64,000 nt of DNA from Corydoras sp. C115 (Eukaryota; Chordata; Actinopteri; Siluriformes; Callichthyidae), in assembly GCA_019802505.1 (NCBI GenBank), contig JAFMOC010000023.1, forward strand, positions 3,575,501 to 3,639,500, read 5' to 3'. A program made the translations under genes and the position numbers. A model generated the notes under the pieces. That model was not told the origin of the DNA. It saw nothing but the letters and a program-made list of their open reading frames with translations, and did no database searches. This document shows positions 1-11,900 of the stretch, in pieces. The stretch's first letter is position 1, and every line of letters begins with the position of its first letter.

Positions 1-236
1 AAGGTAACTATGGTAACATCTCTAGGCAGCCATGCCCCACTCAAGCTCTTTTTCTTGAAGTTACAGGATGCACCAGCAGAATACTCAGTTTTTTTCCATA
101 GCTCACTCAACCACATCATTCTGGTAGCTAAACTGTTAATACTGCACAACTCGTTATCTAATCATTAAGCTGTGTTTTTGTTGTGTTGTTTGCACACTCT
201 GCAACGAATTTGTAAAAATAAATAAATATTTATTTT
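1..236. other. Unannotated edge sequence, probably camsap1 intron
   Basis: AT-rich DNA with no convincing exon or repeat. It should lie in camsap1 intron 2, because coding exon 2 is at 5665-5927 and no further camsap1 exon was found to its left. Confidence 0.4.
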
Positions 237-568
237 ATTCATTCATTCATTATCTTCCGCTTTATCCTCTATTAGGGTCGCGGTGGGGTTCCCCATGCCC
301 ATCCAGGGGAGAACGTCTCGGGCAGTGGGCAGATACACCCAGGACAGGGCACACACTAACTCACACAAACACACTCTATATGGGGCAATTTGGAGAACTC
401 AATTGACTTGATCCATGTTTTTGGACTGTGGGAGGAAACCGGAGAAGCCGGAGGAAACCCACGCGGACACGGGGAGGACATGGAAACTCCACCCAGATGG
501 GTATTCGAACCGGGAATCCCTAGTGCTGAGAGGTGAACGTGCTAACCACTAAGCCACCGTGCCACCCT
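237..568 (-). repeat. tRNA-headed SINE, family A
   Basis: This is the commonest repeat in the window. Read on the minus strand it starts with GGCACGGTGGCTTAGTGG, has a pol III box B-like GGTTCGAAT, then a conserved body (CCACAGTCCAAAAACATGG, CCCATATAGAGTGTG, CCAGGGGAGAACG-type blocks) and ends in a GAATGAATGAAT tail. The family name was not determined; other copies below are called SINE A. Confidence 0.75.
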
Positions 569-628
569 AATAAATAAATAAATAAATAAAAAATAAAAAA
601 GCAAGAAGAATGAATATTGAACAGAACC

Positions 629-630
<2 letters not shown>

Positions 631-680
<50 letters not shown>
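631..680. repeat. (TAA)n microsatellite
   Basis: About 16 uninterrupted trinucleotide units next to a SINE A copy. It creates long poly-Ile or poly-Asn reading frames that are not genes. Confidence 0.95.
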
Positions 681-681
<1 letters not shown>

Positions 682-682
682 G

Positions 683-866
683 CGGGCAGCACGGTGGTTA
701 GCATGTTTGGCTCTGAATGCTGGGGGATCAAGGTTGGAATCTCAATCTGGGTGGAGTTTCCATGTTTTCCCTGTGTCTGCGTGGGTTTCCTCTGGTTTCT
801 CTGATTTCTTCCCACAGCCCAAAAATATGATTGCAAGGTAAATTGAATGCTCTAAACTGCCCCATA

Positions 867-902
<36 letters not shown>

Positions 903-960
903 TGCTCTACCCTGGATATATCTGCTCAGCGCCTGAAAGGTTTCTTCCTGAAAAACACCT
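683..960 (+). repeat. SINE A copy with internal (GT)n
   Basis: Head GGCAGCACGGTGGTTAGC followed by the usual body. A (GT)n run of about 16 units at 871-902 replaces the short GT stretch seen in other copies. Confidence 0.7.
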
Positions 961-1400
961 GTCCTGCAGTAGGGAAATTCGCATTCTCAGCAGCAAAGAA
1001 ACAGTAATTGAGAAAACTAAAAACATACATCTTAAATATATCTATTAATAGAAGTAATTTAAAAAAGAAAAATAATATAAATGCAAATAAAAAGAGTTAA
1101 AGAAAAAAAATGCTCAATCATGATCAGCAGCTGCTGCTGAGGCGTGCTCCCACTCACGTTGCACACACTACTCACTACTGTGTATAATACACACACAGAT
1201 ATCTTTCAGTATGATTGTGTCACAGAGCACAAAGCAAAGTCCATAAAGACATGGTCGGGCCCTAAGAGTCCTAAGCTCATCCCCATCCAACCCCTTATAA
1301 AAAGCTTATAAAAGCGTCAGCAGGCGTAATGTGAAGCTGCCCCGAAACGTACCCTTACAAACACTGAATTTAGATTTAACACCCAAGGATCTCAAATTGT
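961..1400. other. Unannotated intronic DNA
   Basis: No open exon with splice signals and no recognised repeat. It lies within the camsap1 transcription unit downstream of exon 2 on the minus strand. Confidence 0.4.
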
Positions 1401-1408
1401 ATCTGGAA

Positions 1409-1737
1409 TAGGGGTGCAAATTGGAGCCTTAATAATGATACGATAACAGAGCAATTCCTCAAGCCAATAATTTGATTATTTATTAACACTTAAGAATTCC
1501 CCATGATGCAACAAGATTTGATTCAAATGAAATTCAATACTCAATATTTTTTTACATTAAATCTAATAAAATTAAATTAAGCGCCACCAGCAGTTTTGGA
1601 GTAGCCATTAGGTGTATCTTAAAAAATAGGCAAACGAAAATGTGGCAATGAACAAATTAATCAATACTTTTGCAGACATATCGCTGAATTAAATCACCGG
1701 CTGCATCAACTTAAATCTATTAATATTTACACCCCTA
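1409..1737. mobile_element. hAT-type MITE with exact 8-bp target duplication
   Basis: The termini are TAGGGGTGCAAAT and ATTTACACCCCTA in inverted orientation. The element is flanked by the perfect 8-bp duplication ATCTGGAA (1401-1408 and 1738-1745). At 329 bp and without coding potential it is a non-autonomous hAT-like element. A second, broken copy is at 8341-8710. Confidence 0.8.
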
Positions 1738-2201
1738 ATCTGGAACTTCATTAAATTACACCATCAAACTATTTTATTTAATCTCGATTTTAGGGCTGCA
1801 ACAACGAATCAATAAAATAGATAAAAATTCATTAAAATCATTATCGATTCGTTGGGTCGCACTATTATATGTTGTTACCGCTTACGTCACCTGCAGCGCT
1901 TCAACAACGCTGGAAAAAAAATAGCGCGTTGAACAGAACGAGGTGGAGTTTGCAAAACTAGATAAATCGCACAAATTAAACACAGCCAACGCCAAAAAAG
2001 CTTCCGTTTAAATCAAAACTGCGGGAGCTTCACGCTTCACAAATATAAAGAACGTGCAACATGCCAGCTCTGCGAAAATGAATTGAGCTACACGGAGCAC
2101 CATGGTGATGATCCACCACCTGAAACTAAACACTGATGAAGATGAAGCTGAACAGCAGATAAATCTTTAGTTTCTTTAGTTTCGAATGGAATCAACGTAA
2201 C

Positions 2202-3436
2202 TAGAGCTGCAACAACGAATCGATAAAATCGATAAAAATCGATTATCCAAAGTATCGATAATGAATTTCCATTATCGATTCGTTGGGTCGTTACGTCACC
2301 TGCGGCGCTTCAATAACGCTGGAAAAAAATAGCGGGTTGAACAGAACGAGGCGGAGTCTGCAAAACAAGTTATAAATCGTACAAATGAGACACAGCCAAC
2401 GCAGAAAAAGCTCCGGTTTAAATCCAAACTGCGGGAGCTTCACCTTCACACAAATAAAGAACGTGTAACATGCAGCTCTGTGAACATGAACTGAGCTGCA
2501 CGCAGCACCACAGTCACCTGAAACACAACACTGATGAGGATGAAGCTGAACAGCAGATAAATCACTACAACATCCCGAGCTTCTTTAGTTTAAAGTGAAT
2601 CAACGTAACACTATCAGACCGGCAGAGCAGCTTCATGCTGTATTTGGTTGTTAACTGGATAATAACGGCGATAGAGAACGTGTCTGAACGTTCGTTATAC
2701 GAATACGTCCGTATTTCCCGGGACATGTCCGTATGTCACGTCCTGTCCCGGGCGTCCTGGTTTATTTTTTAAAGTGAGGAAATGTCCTGGTTTTTAGCGC
2801 ATTAATAGCAGCATGGAGGATTGACGCGCACACGCGCACGGTGTAAAAGTACGCGGCTTTAAATGTCCCGGCACTGGGAGACTGCGCGCGCGTCCCCCCC
2901 CGCCGCTTTCAGACCGTGTCAAGGCAAAAGGGAAGCCTTGTACACGGTGTGCAAAGCAGCCACATATGTCCCAGTGTGCAATTGAAATTTCACACAAGAG
3001 GTATTGTTGTTAACTGGCTAATTTGTTAATTATTTTCCATAGCTGATTGTTAATTAGTTCATTTGTTAATAATTTTTTTCCAATAGGCTACATAACAGAC
3101 AATATTTAGTTCCTTACTGAGGGCAACTGAGTGTCATGTGTTATTTGGAGTTGACTTTTGTTGTTAAGTGAGGGATGTTTAGATGATACATTATTTCTTT
3201 CATTGTGCTTTTCATTAATTACAGGAAGTGTTAACATAAACATTTTGAATAAAATTACTATATATAATACTACAGAATCATTTTACTGAAAAACATCCAT
3301 CTTTGGATAAAAGTGTCTGCTAAATAATTCAATGTAAATGTAAAGACATGGAAATTTTTTTTTATTTTATCCGATTCATCGAAAAAATAATCGACTGATT
3401 AATCGATTATCAAAATAATCGTTAGTTGCAGCCCTA
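2202..3436 (+). mobile_element. Non-autonomous hAT element (inner copy)
   Basis: Ends are TAGAGCTGCAAC and GTTGCAGCCCTA, flanked by the exact 8-bp duplication AACGTAAC (2194-2201 and 3437-3444). The sequence is homologous to the outer copy along its whole length, including a BED-exon remnant near 2900-3000. It carries no intact transposase. Confidence 0.87.
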
Positions 3437-3731
3437 AACGTAACGGTGCAAAGTAACACTGAGACTGGCAGAGCACGCTTCATGCTGTTTTTGGTTGTTA
3501 ACTGGATAATAACAGTGATGGAGAACGTGTGTTAACGTCCGTGTCTTAACATCCGTTATACGAATACGTCGGTATTTCCTGGGACGTGTCCGTATTTCAC
3601 GTCCTGTCCCGGGCGTCCCGTTTTTTTTTTAAGTGAGGAAATGTCCTGGTTTTTAAATGACCTTCATTGGACCATTAAATGTGCAGGTACTAGGGCACTG
3701 CGCTCGGCGCTGCGTGTCAGTCCGCAAGCAA

Positions 3732-3880
3732 CATGCCGAAGCACAAGTGTCTGTTTACCGACAATTTACAAAAGAGTTTCCCCGCTTTCAGACCGGGTCG
3801 AGACAAATGGGAAGCCTTGTGCACGGTGTGCAAAGCAGGCACATATGTCTCGGTGTCCAATTGACAATTCACACAAGAGG
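3732..3880 (+). pseudogene. Relic BED zinc-finger exon of a hAT transposase
   Basis: From the ATG at 3732 one frame reads a basic start MPKHKC followed by a phenylalanine- and arginine-rich stretch and a CTVCKAG motif with the paired cysteines of a BED finger. It reaches an in-frame stop about 45 codons in, and a GT donor-like site follows near 3878. The equivalent part of the inner copy (about 2890-3003) has the same motif with more changes. The exon is dead here but identifies the parent family as BED-type hAT. Confidence 0.55.
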
Positions 3881-4730
3881 TATTTTTTTGTTAATTGGCT
3901 AATTTGTTAATTCATTTTTTTCAATAGCTGATTGTTAATTAGTTCATTTGTTAATTAATTTTTTTACAATAGGCTACAGAACAGAAAATATTTGGTTCAT
4001 TACTGAGGGCAACTGAGTATCATGTGTTATTTGGAATTGACTTTTGTTGTTAAGTGAGGGATGTTTAGATGATACATTATTTCTTTCATTGTGCTTTTCA
4101 TTCATTAAAGGAAATGTTATATAGTTTAAACACTTAAACATACTATATATAATACTATAGAATAATTTGATTGAACCCCCCACCCTAAACAGCTTAATAA
4201 GTGTTTAAATGTGCAAGCTTCACATTTTAATAATTTGATAAAATATGAGTGAAGACACTGCACACTATGGGAGTGAGGTTGAATTAGTTGCATTTAAAGG
4301 GGAAATTAGGTAACATATTAGAGTGACTCAAATTTGTGTAATTTTGTATAAAATTTGTGTATTTTGTATATTTTTCTTACACTATGCTCCATATTGTGCC
4401 AGTGTGTGTTTGAGATTTGTGTTTAATTGCTCTTTGGGCTACTTGGATGCCTTAAACTCATACTATAAATAAAACCAGACATTTATTGACCTGCTTAATA
4501 ATTCCACAGTGTAGCTGGTTTTCTTCATAACTAATGACTTGTGATGTTCTCATTTGTAAGTTGCTTTGGATAAAAGCGTCTGCTAATGTAAATGTATGTA
4601 TTTATGTAAATTTAAAGTAAATGTAAAGACATGGGGAAAAAATTTTATCCGATTCATCGATTAATCGAAAAAATAATTGACCGATTAATCGATTATCAAA
4701 ATAATCGTTAGTTGCATCTCTACTCGATTT

Positions 4731-5204
4731 TCATACAGCACACTCATTGAGTTGTTTGACTGAAATTTACACCAAGCACACTCTACACATTAGGCCTTCG
4801 GAACAATTAGGCTTTGTCAAACAGGTTTACATGGATTACATGACACAAATGTTTGTGCAGGGTGCAGGTTCAATCAGAAGTATTTCCATCTACAGGGATA
4901 AAGCTGCAGGTGGATGAACAGTGCTGAATCACCAACACTTTCAATTTCTATTCAATAGAGCAGGAGATGACGGCACACAAACACATGATTATAAAAACAT
5001 CAATGACTTTCGTCTTTTAGTGTTCAAGCTCATTCTTAAATGTTTACAGTGGGGCATAAGAGAGTCAAACAAGCAACAAAAGTGGTTTTCTCTAACTGCT
5101 TTGTTGATAAAGAGATTGCACATCTATAACAGGAAGATTTCCGTGAAATAAAACCCATGCTTCCTTATTTCCTCTAAGTCCTTTCACTATAGATCAATTC
5201 TTTG
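4731..5204. other. Intronic DNA without recognised features
   Basis: Unique-looking sequence between the nested hAT elements and a SINE. No exon with camsap1 similarity was found on the minus strand. Confidence 0.4.
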
Positions 5205-5583
5205 CCATTCATTCATTATCTTCCGCTTAATCCTCTACTAAGGTCGCAGGGGCGGGGGGCTTCCTTGTGCCCATTCAGGGAAAACTGTTTTAGGTGCTGG
5301 GCAGAAACGCCCAGGACAGGGTGCCAATCCATTACTGGGACTCACAGATATACACAAACTCACAGACACAAACAAATTGTCACATATAGTGTGTCTATAT
5401 GGGGCAATTTAATGCATTCAATTTACCTTAAATCCATGTTTTTTTGTGGGAGTACACCGGAGAACATGGAGGAAACCCACATAGACAAAGGGAGAACATG
5501 GAAACTCCACCCAGATCCGGATCAAACCTGGATCCCCAGCGCTGAGAGGAGAATGTGCTAACCACTAAGCCACCATGCTGCAA
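5205..5583 (-). repeat. SINE A copy
   Basis: Full-length copy in minus orientation, 80 bp below camsap1 exon 2. Its head GCAGCATGGTGGCTTAGTGG is at the right end and an ATTCATTCATTATC tail at the left. Confidence 0.75.
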
Positions 5584-5664
5584 CTCTTTGTACATAATTT
5601 TTCCCCCCAAAACAACCCATTCCTGGACTAAAAAACATAAAAATCATGGCGAGTGTGTTTTTAC

Positions 5665-5927
5665 CATTTTGATGGGCAAGCAGGTGAGATCGGCCTCCGT
5701 GACAGGTGTATCATCTCCTTCCATGACATAGATGCCTTTGCGAGACAGGGCCTGGATTACAGACTGGTGGGACTTTAGAGAAGCCACTTGGTCCCCCTTG
5801 AGTATGAGGCCACAGACATGGCAGTAGAGCTCACAGGACAGCAAGAGCTTGAGTACAGGAGGCTTGATGTGTTCTTGCTCATACTGGTCTGTGTAAAATG
5901 GGTCCTGCACTTCCTCCGGGATGTGAT
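5665..5927 (-). CDS. camsap1: camsap1 coding exon 2
   Basis: The acceptor is TTCAG at 5928-5932 and the donor GT at 5664-5663. The exon starts with the last two bases of a split Asp codon and ends in phase 0 after PIKM. It encodes 87 full codons with no stop, including the conserved QYEQEHIKPPV and QALSRKGIYVM stretches. Length and phase match what exon 1 requires. Confidence 0.95.
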
Positions 5928-8900
5928 CTGAAGGAACAAATTAACTTCATAAATTTCCAAGTACCACAGTTACAATCTGCTTGAAATAATAAAACAGCAC
6001 TGTTAATTTGCTAGTCTTATGCAAGTCTTAATTTGCTAGTCTACAGGTATGTGTGTTTGGCCTTCTGACGGAACAAATTCTAGAGTCTAGACCAGGGGTC
6101 TCAAAGTGCTGGCCCGCGGGCCACATCCGGCCCGCAAAGCAGTCTTATACGGCCCCTTAAGGGTTAACAAAATAAGCATTTAAAAAAAATTTTTTTTAAA
6201 ATAAAAAAATAAACATTTTTAATAATAAACTGGCCCGCACTTTGGTTTAATTATTTATACATTATTATGTTATTTTTTATATTTTATCTTAATTTGTAAT
6301 GTGGTGTTTGTGTGTTGTCTTTATTTTTTTTTGCGTATGCTGATTGTACTCAGAAACGAAGCCAAAGTCGATGAACAGTATAACAGTCACTGGTGTAGAT
6401 GTGTCGCTGGTGCTAATGAAAGACACAGACTCGTGTAGTAATAGGAACTCCGAATCGCTTTACTCTTTTCCACATGTATCGTACATCTCTCATGTGTCAC
6501 ACCATTATTCGTCCTCCCACAACGCATACCTTAAGCATAGTGCCCATGTTACAGCACAACATTTTACAACTGGTTTATTGAAAACAGCGCTCAAACCCCA
6601 GTAAATGTACTGATGGTGTAATGCCACGATGAAGATGATCGCTGACACTCGGGAAACCGAACTCTCCAGAGAGATAATCCATAGAACAGAAGATAGCAGT
6701 GTGCGCAAACAGCGCATTACTGAAGATCAGACGCAAACAGCCAACCCAACCGAACAGCGAGATATGAGAGATAAACAGGACAGGAGATAAATCAGAACTC
6801 TGGAGAAGAACTCCGAGCGCCACCAGTGGCAGGAAGGGGAATAGCAGGTACAGATGGTAAAGTGGAAGTGACACTACACTACGCATGCGCTCAACATTCC
6901 CAGCAAAAACATTTTGTTAGCAAAAATGTCACTTTCGAAACTCTCAAAAAATAAAAGAAAAGTTGACTTGTAAAAAAGTACATGTGTGTGAAAAAACTCC
7001 TCAAATGTAAAATTGAATAAATTCAAGCACAGATTCAGACTGACCGATGCCCATCTCCAGTCCATCATCAGAGTGTCCACTGCAAACTCACTTAAAGCAA
7101 ATGTGGCTCATTTGTGTCAGAAGAAGCACTGTCAAGTTTCTGGTAGCAAACATTGAATGTATTTTAATTACAATATGCGTACATAGTTATTATATAAATA
7201 GTTGATTTTCCATTTTCCCGCTGCTTTTAGTTGCAATTCTTTAATCTGGCCCCTCATCGAAAACACAGCTTGGTTAGTGGCCCCCAGGTAATTTGAGTTT
7301 GAGACCCCTGCTCTAGACCCTCAATGAGCTGAGAAGAAGCAGCAGCAATAGTCTGCGCTCTTAGGACGTGCCCCTGTTTCCTGAGCACTGTATTCTTTGA
7401 ATGAACTTCAGAAAAATTTTAAACTGAAAAAAATGGTACCACTTGTCACTTTCAGGATCCTTCTTTCTATACTTGTTTTTATCTGACCTTGTTTATCTAT
7501 TTATTAGGGGAGTAGGGGTTCTTCGCGAACCGTTTGGTACGGGCATCATGGTTTGGTATGCCCTTTCCCCATGCAGAATACATTGGAGAAGAGACCCCAA
7601 AAATAGGCAGAACTAAAATAAAGAGATAAGCTATACACCCAAGCCAAGTTGCACCCGTAGTCATAAACACCTCTAAGCGCCTTAAAGGAGCATGGAGCAC
7701 AAGTGGAAACCAGACACGCAAATGATGGTCTTTTTTTAAGGGTTATGTTTTGTTTGCTTCTGACATCCTTGTACATGTTGGATTCTTACATTATGTGTTT
7801 TATTGTGGTGGCTGTATTGCAAGTGTTGCAAGTTGGTCGTGGCTCATAAGTCAGTTTTGTGTTTAATAGATATTTAAATGCTCTATAATAATGACCATTA
7901 GTCGTTCACATGGTTGCTTGTTTACAAAGATCATTTAACAAACACTTGATATAAAAAATTAAACTAAAAAAGGGAGGGGTGGGATCAAATAGTGGTTTTT
8001 CCTTAACTACTGACTTGTGTTCTCATTTGAAAGTTGCTTTGAATATAAACGTCTGCTAAATGACAATGTAATAATGCATCACCTAATTACAGAAAAGAAG
8101 GTTCTATAACTCCTTCCTGAATGCAGGTCAATAAGTAGACCTTTCTAAAACTGTTATCTATTCCACAATCACAGATTCATCTGGAGTGAAATTCCACCTG
8201 AGGGGAAACTATCCACTGGGTCCGGCAGATCTGTTAACTCAGTGTAATGTGTATCTACATCAGAGACATTGATCTACAATGACGAGAAATGATGATCTGC
8301 TTGTATGCAGTGGATTTTACACTACCTAAACACACTAGCAAATAGGGGTTTAAATCAGAGCAGCCATGACAATTCGATCCAATATCGATTCTTCAAGCCA
8401 GCGATTATTTTCAATACGTAAGAATTCCAAGTAATTTATTTATAGAGCACTTTTTACAATAGTCACAAAGCAGCTTTACAGTCTTGTAAGCCTTTAAACC
8501 CCCAAAGAGCAAGCCAAAGTGACAGTGGAAAGTTAAAACTCCCTGTTATGTTGTTATATTAAGGAAGAAACCTTGGCTTGACGGGGGACTCAAGGGTAGG
8601 AGTAGGGTAGGACTCAAGGGTAGAACAGCCATGTATAGATTGTGTGGTGATCGGGTGTCCGTATTTCCCATGATACAATTCAATATTAAATATTTTTGTA
8701 CATTAAACCTATTGAGTTTCACATAAATCCACAATTATTATTTTTTTTTACCTTTATTGAGATAGAGAAACAGTATTATGTTCACACAGTGTTGATAACT
8801 GTAGCAATCCAGTGCCTAGTGACAGGCTCCAGGATGCCATAGGGTTTATCACACTGACAGCTTTGGGGTTCAGTGCATACAGTTTGGTCAGAAGCTCTGG

Positions 8901-11900
8901 TCTACTAGGACACATTTCATAGTTAGGTCTGTTCATACTCTAGACTTAGACAACATTTATTGTCATTCATTATACACTTAGTGCACACAGAACGAAATTT
9001 CATTGCATTGGCTCGCACAAAGTATAAAAAAAGAAGTGAAATTTTTGTACATAGTGTAGAAACATGGGTATAAATTATCCATCCATCCATCCATTATCTT
9101 GAGCTTTATCCTATACTAGGTTCGCGGGGGGGGGGGGGGGTCCCCATGCCCATCCAGGGGTAAACGTTTCGGGAAATGGGCAGATACACCCAGGACAGGG
9201 CACCAATCCATCACTGGGCACACACTCACACACACACAAACATGCTCTATATGGGGCAATTTTTGACTGTGGGAGGAAACCAGAGAACCCGGAGGAAATT
9301 CGCGTGGACACGGTGAGAACATGGAAACTGGAAAACTCCACCCAAATTGGGAGGGTATAAAGTATGTGGGTATAAAAAAATTAATGATATCAACAGCACT
9401 GTAAATAGAACAGTTACTCCATAAAAATATAATCTGTTATAAGAAAGCAAAAAAGTAAGTCTCACATTTACTGTGCAAGTCTAATCTAGTCCATTTGCTA
9501 TTACATAAAGACAACAAAACAAAAACTGAGAGAGAGGGAGAGAGAGAGAGGGAGAGAGATAGAATGAAATCTATTATAACAATGTTCCATACAGCATCAG
9601 TCTCAGAAGATGATTAGGGTAGGAAGCAGTGAGCAGCGCCGGTGTTTGGAGAAGTTTTTCGGTGAAAATGTTTTATTTGAAATCACATCCTGTATTACTC
9701 ATTTATTCCTTCTACTTACCTGGGAAGGGTGAGCATTATTATTTCACAATAATAATGCTCACCCTCTGATACCTTATTGTCTTATTATAAACCGGGTATT
9801 TCCAGTCCTTAAATCTGATTGGCTGACCCGTTTGTCCAGCCGGGACATTATAATGCACACCTCTGACTGCTTCACATTTGTATCAATGCGTGATGTACAA
9901 TACATTATTTTCCTGATGTTTTTTTATAAACCTGCATTCTGTAATTTGGCCTCTAGATGGCAGTATTTGATTGTTAGAGAAACCGAAATGCTGTTAACCA
10001 GGGTCAGCGTTCACTTCAAAACCGGACTAGATCACACCGCGGAAGACCAGTTTATTAACAATTTTGCTTTCAATAAACACATTTATGATTCAAACCTTGT
10101 TTTTTTTTATTATAGTGTGTTTGCAACCGTTTTATAAAGGCAATAAGGCTCCTCAGGGTTGTGCAGTACTGTGAATAAATCACAGAAAAAGGTGTAACAG
10201 TGTTCCCGTGATTTATTCACAATAATACACAACCTCAAAGTACCTTGTAATTTATTATAGCTTTTTGTGCAATTGAAAGAAGCATTGCAAAAAAAATTAT
10301 AATTTGTAGTCACTTGTATCATCCAAACTGAAAAAAAAGAGAACACTTTTCCTCACTTGTGTTGGAACTTGTGTTACCACTTCCGTGTAACATGTTGCCT
10401 CATCGGCCAAGAATATCAGTCCATGTCATATCTGCCCATGTCAGTGTCATTATGTATTTCTATATTTGGATAGTGACTAATTTAATATGAATGGAAACTT
10501 TTTTGGAGTGGCAGTGCAAGCTCTCCAGCCCTACAGCACACAGTTTAAAAATCAATGTGTAAGGCACCATGTTTAACTGAATCACTGCCTCCCTTTGGAT
10601 GATTGACAGATGAGCTGTAAGTGTTACTTATGCTGGAAAAGGTGTGAAAACCCCATGTCATGTAGGAGTTCTCCCATGTCAACAATGACAAACTGGAGCA
10701 GCTGCGGCAGCCGAGAAACAAACATTACCTGCAGCAAGCCATCTACAATACACATTCTTAATAAAGCGGTTTGGACTCTTCTGTGACTTTATGGCATGTC
10801 AGCTTCATTTTTATATTAATTCTTATAGACCATACGCAGGGCCTGGTTTTGAATGTGGATTGGGGGTGCAGGTATAATACAAAGACCTTATTCATTCCCA
10901 CAGGAATCTTCTAGTTTTTTTTTTTTTGTTTTTTTTTTAACTACACTTACGAATGTAGCTTCCAGAGTTCTGACTAGGAGCAAAAAAAGAGAGATCTTAT
11001 TTTCTTACACTGGATACCAGTGAGTTACAAAAATACTTTACATTGCCATTTAGTTAGTCATTTAGCAGACGCTTTTATCCAAAGCGACTTACGAATGAGA
11101 ACACCACAAGTCAGCAGTTAGGGAAGAACCCAACCACACTGTAGAAGTTTTAAACCTGATCATTATCCTATCCTGACCCCTTCCCACCCTTTTTCTTTAT
11201 ATCAGGTGTTTGTGAAAGAAATGCGTTTTCAGTGGTTTCTTAATGATGCCAAGTGACTCCGCATTACGGACAGAGCTGGGAAAATCGTTCCACCATTTTG
11301 CAGTTGTGAACGCATGGTGGAGGTGGTGGAATCACCAGATGACAATCACTAGAGCGAAGTTGGAGTGAATTTTGAAAATATAGAGTAAGGGTAAGAGGTG
11401 GCAGATCTATAAATGGTCCTGCAGGCCAAAGCCTTATACTTAATGTGAGCAGATACAGGGAGCCAATAGAGAAAGAGGAGTAGTGGAGTGACATAAATTT
11501 GCTTGAGCTGGTTGAACACAAGTAGAGCTGAACAGTTTTTAATCAGTTGTAGAGGCCTGATTGTGCAAGCTGGGAATAGTGCTGCAACTAACAATTATTT
11601 TGATAATCGATTAATTGGTCAATTATTTTCTTTGATTAATCGATGAATCTGATTTTTTTTTAAATCAATATTTTTATTAAACAGGTCAATAAATATCTGG
11701 GATTATTTTATTTAGGTTAAGGCATCTAAGCAGCCCAAAGAGCAATTAAACACAAATCTCTGACACACACACACTGGCATAATATGTAGCATTGTGTGTA
11801 AAAAAAAAAAAAACTAAATTACACAGATCTAAGTAACTCTATGTTGCCTAATCCCCTTCTAAATGCAATTTATCCTACCTCACTCCCATAGAGTGCAGTG

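Larger units (their letters stand above)
1791..4722 (+). mobile_element. Non-autonomous hAT element (outer copy), split by another of its own family
   Basis: The outer copy has ends TAGGGCTGCAAC and GTTGCATCTCTA and an exact 8-bp target duplication CTCGATTT at 1783-1790 and 4723-4730. Its subterminal regions are rich in ATCGATTAATCGATT-like palindromes. A younger copy sits inside it at 2202-3436. Near 3732-3880 it keeps a decayed first exon of a BED-type zinc-finger transposase, so it probably derives from an autonomous element by deletion. Confidence 0.85.

Noticed and set aside
567..836. Open frames with poly-isoleucine or poly-asparagine
   Set aside because: They are translations of the (TAA)n microsatellite and a SINE; no splice signals or homology.
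1..5600. camsap1 coding exon 3
   Set aside because: The expected conserved stretch after PIKM was not found on the minus strand; the region is filled with hAT elements.
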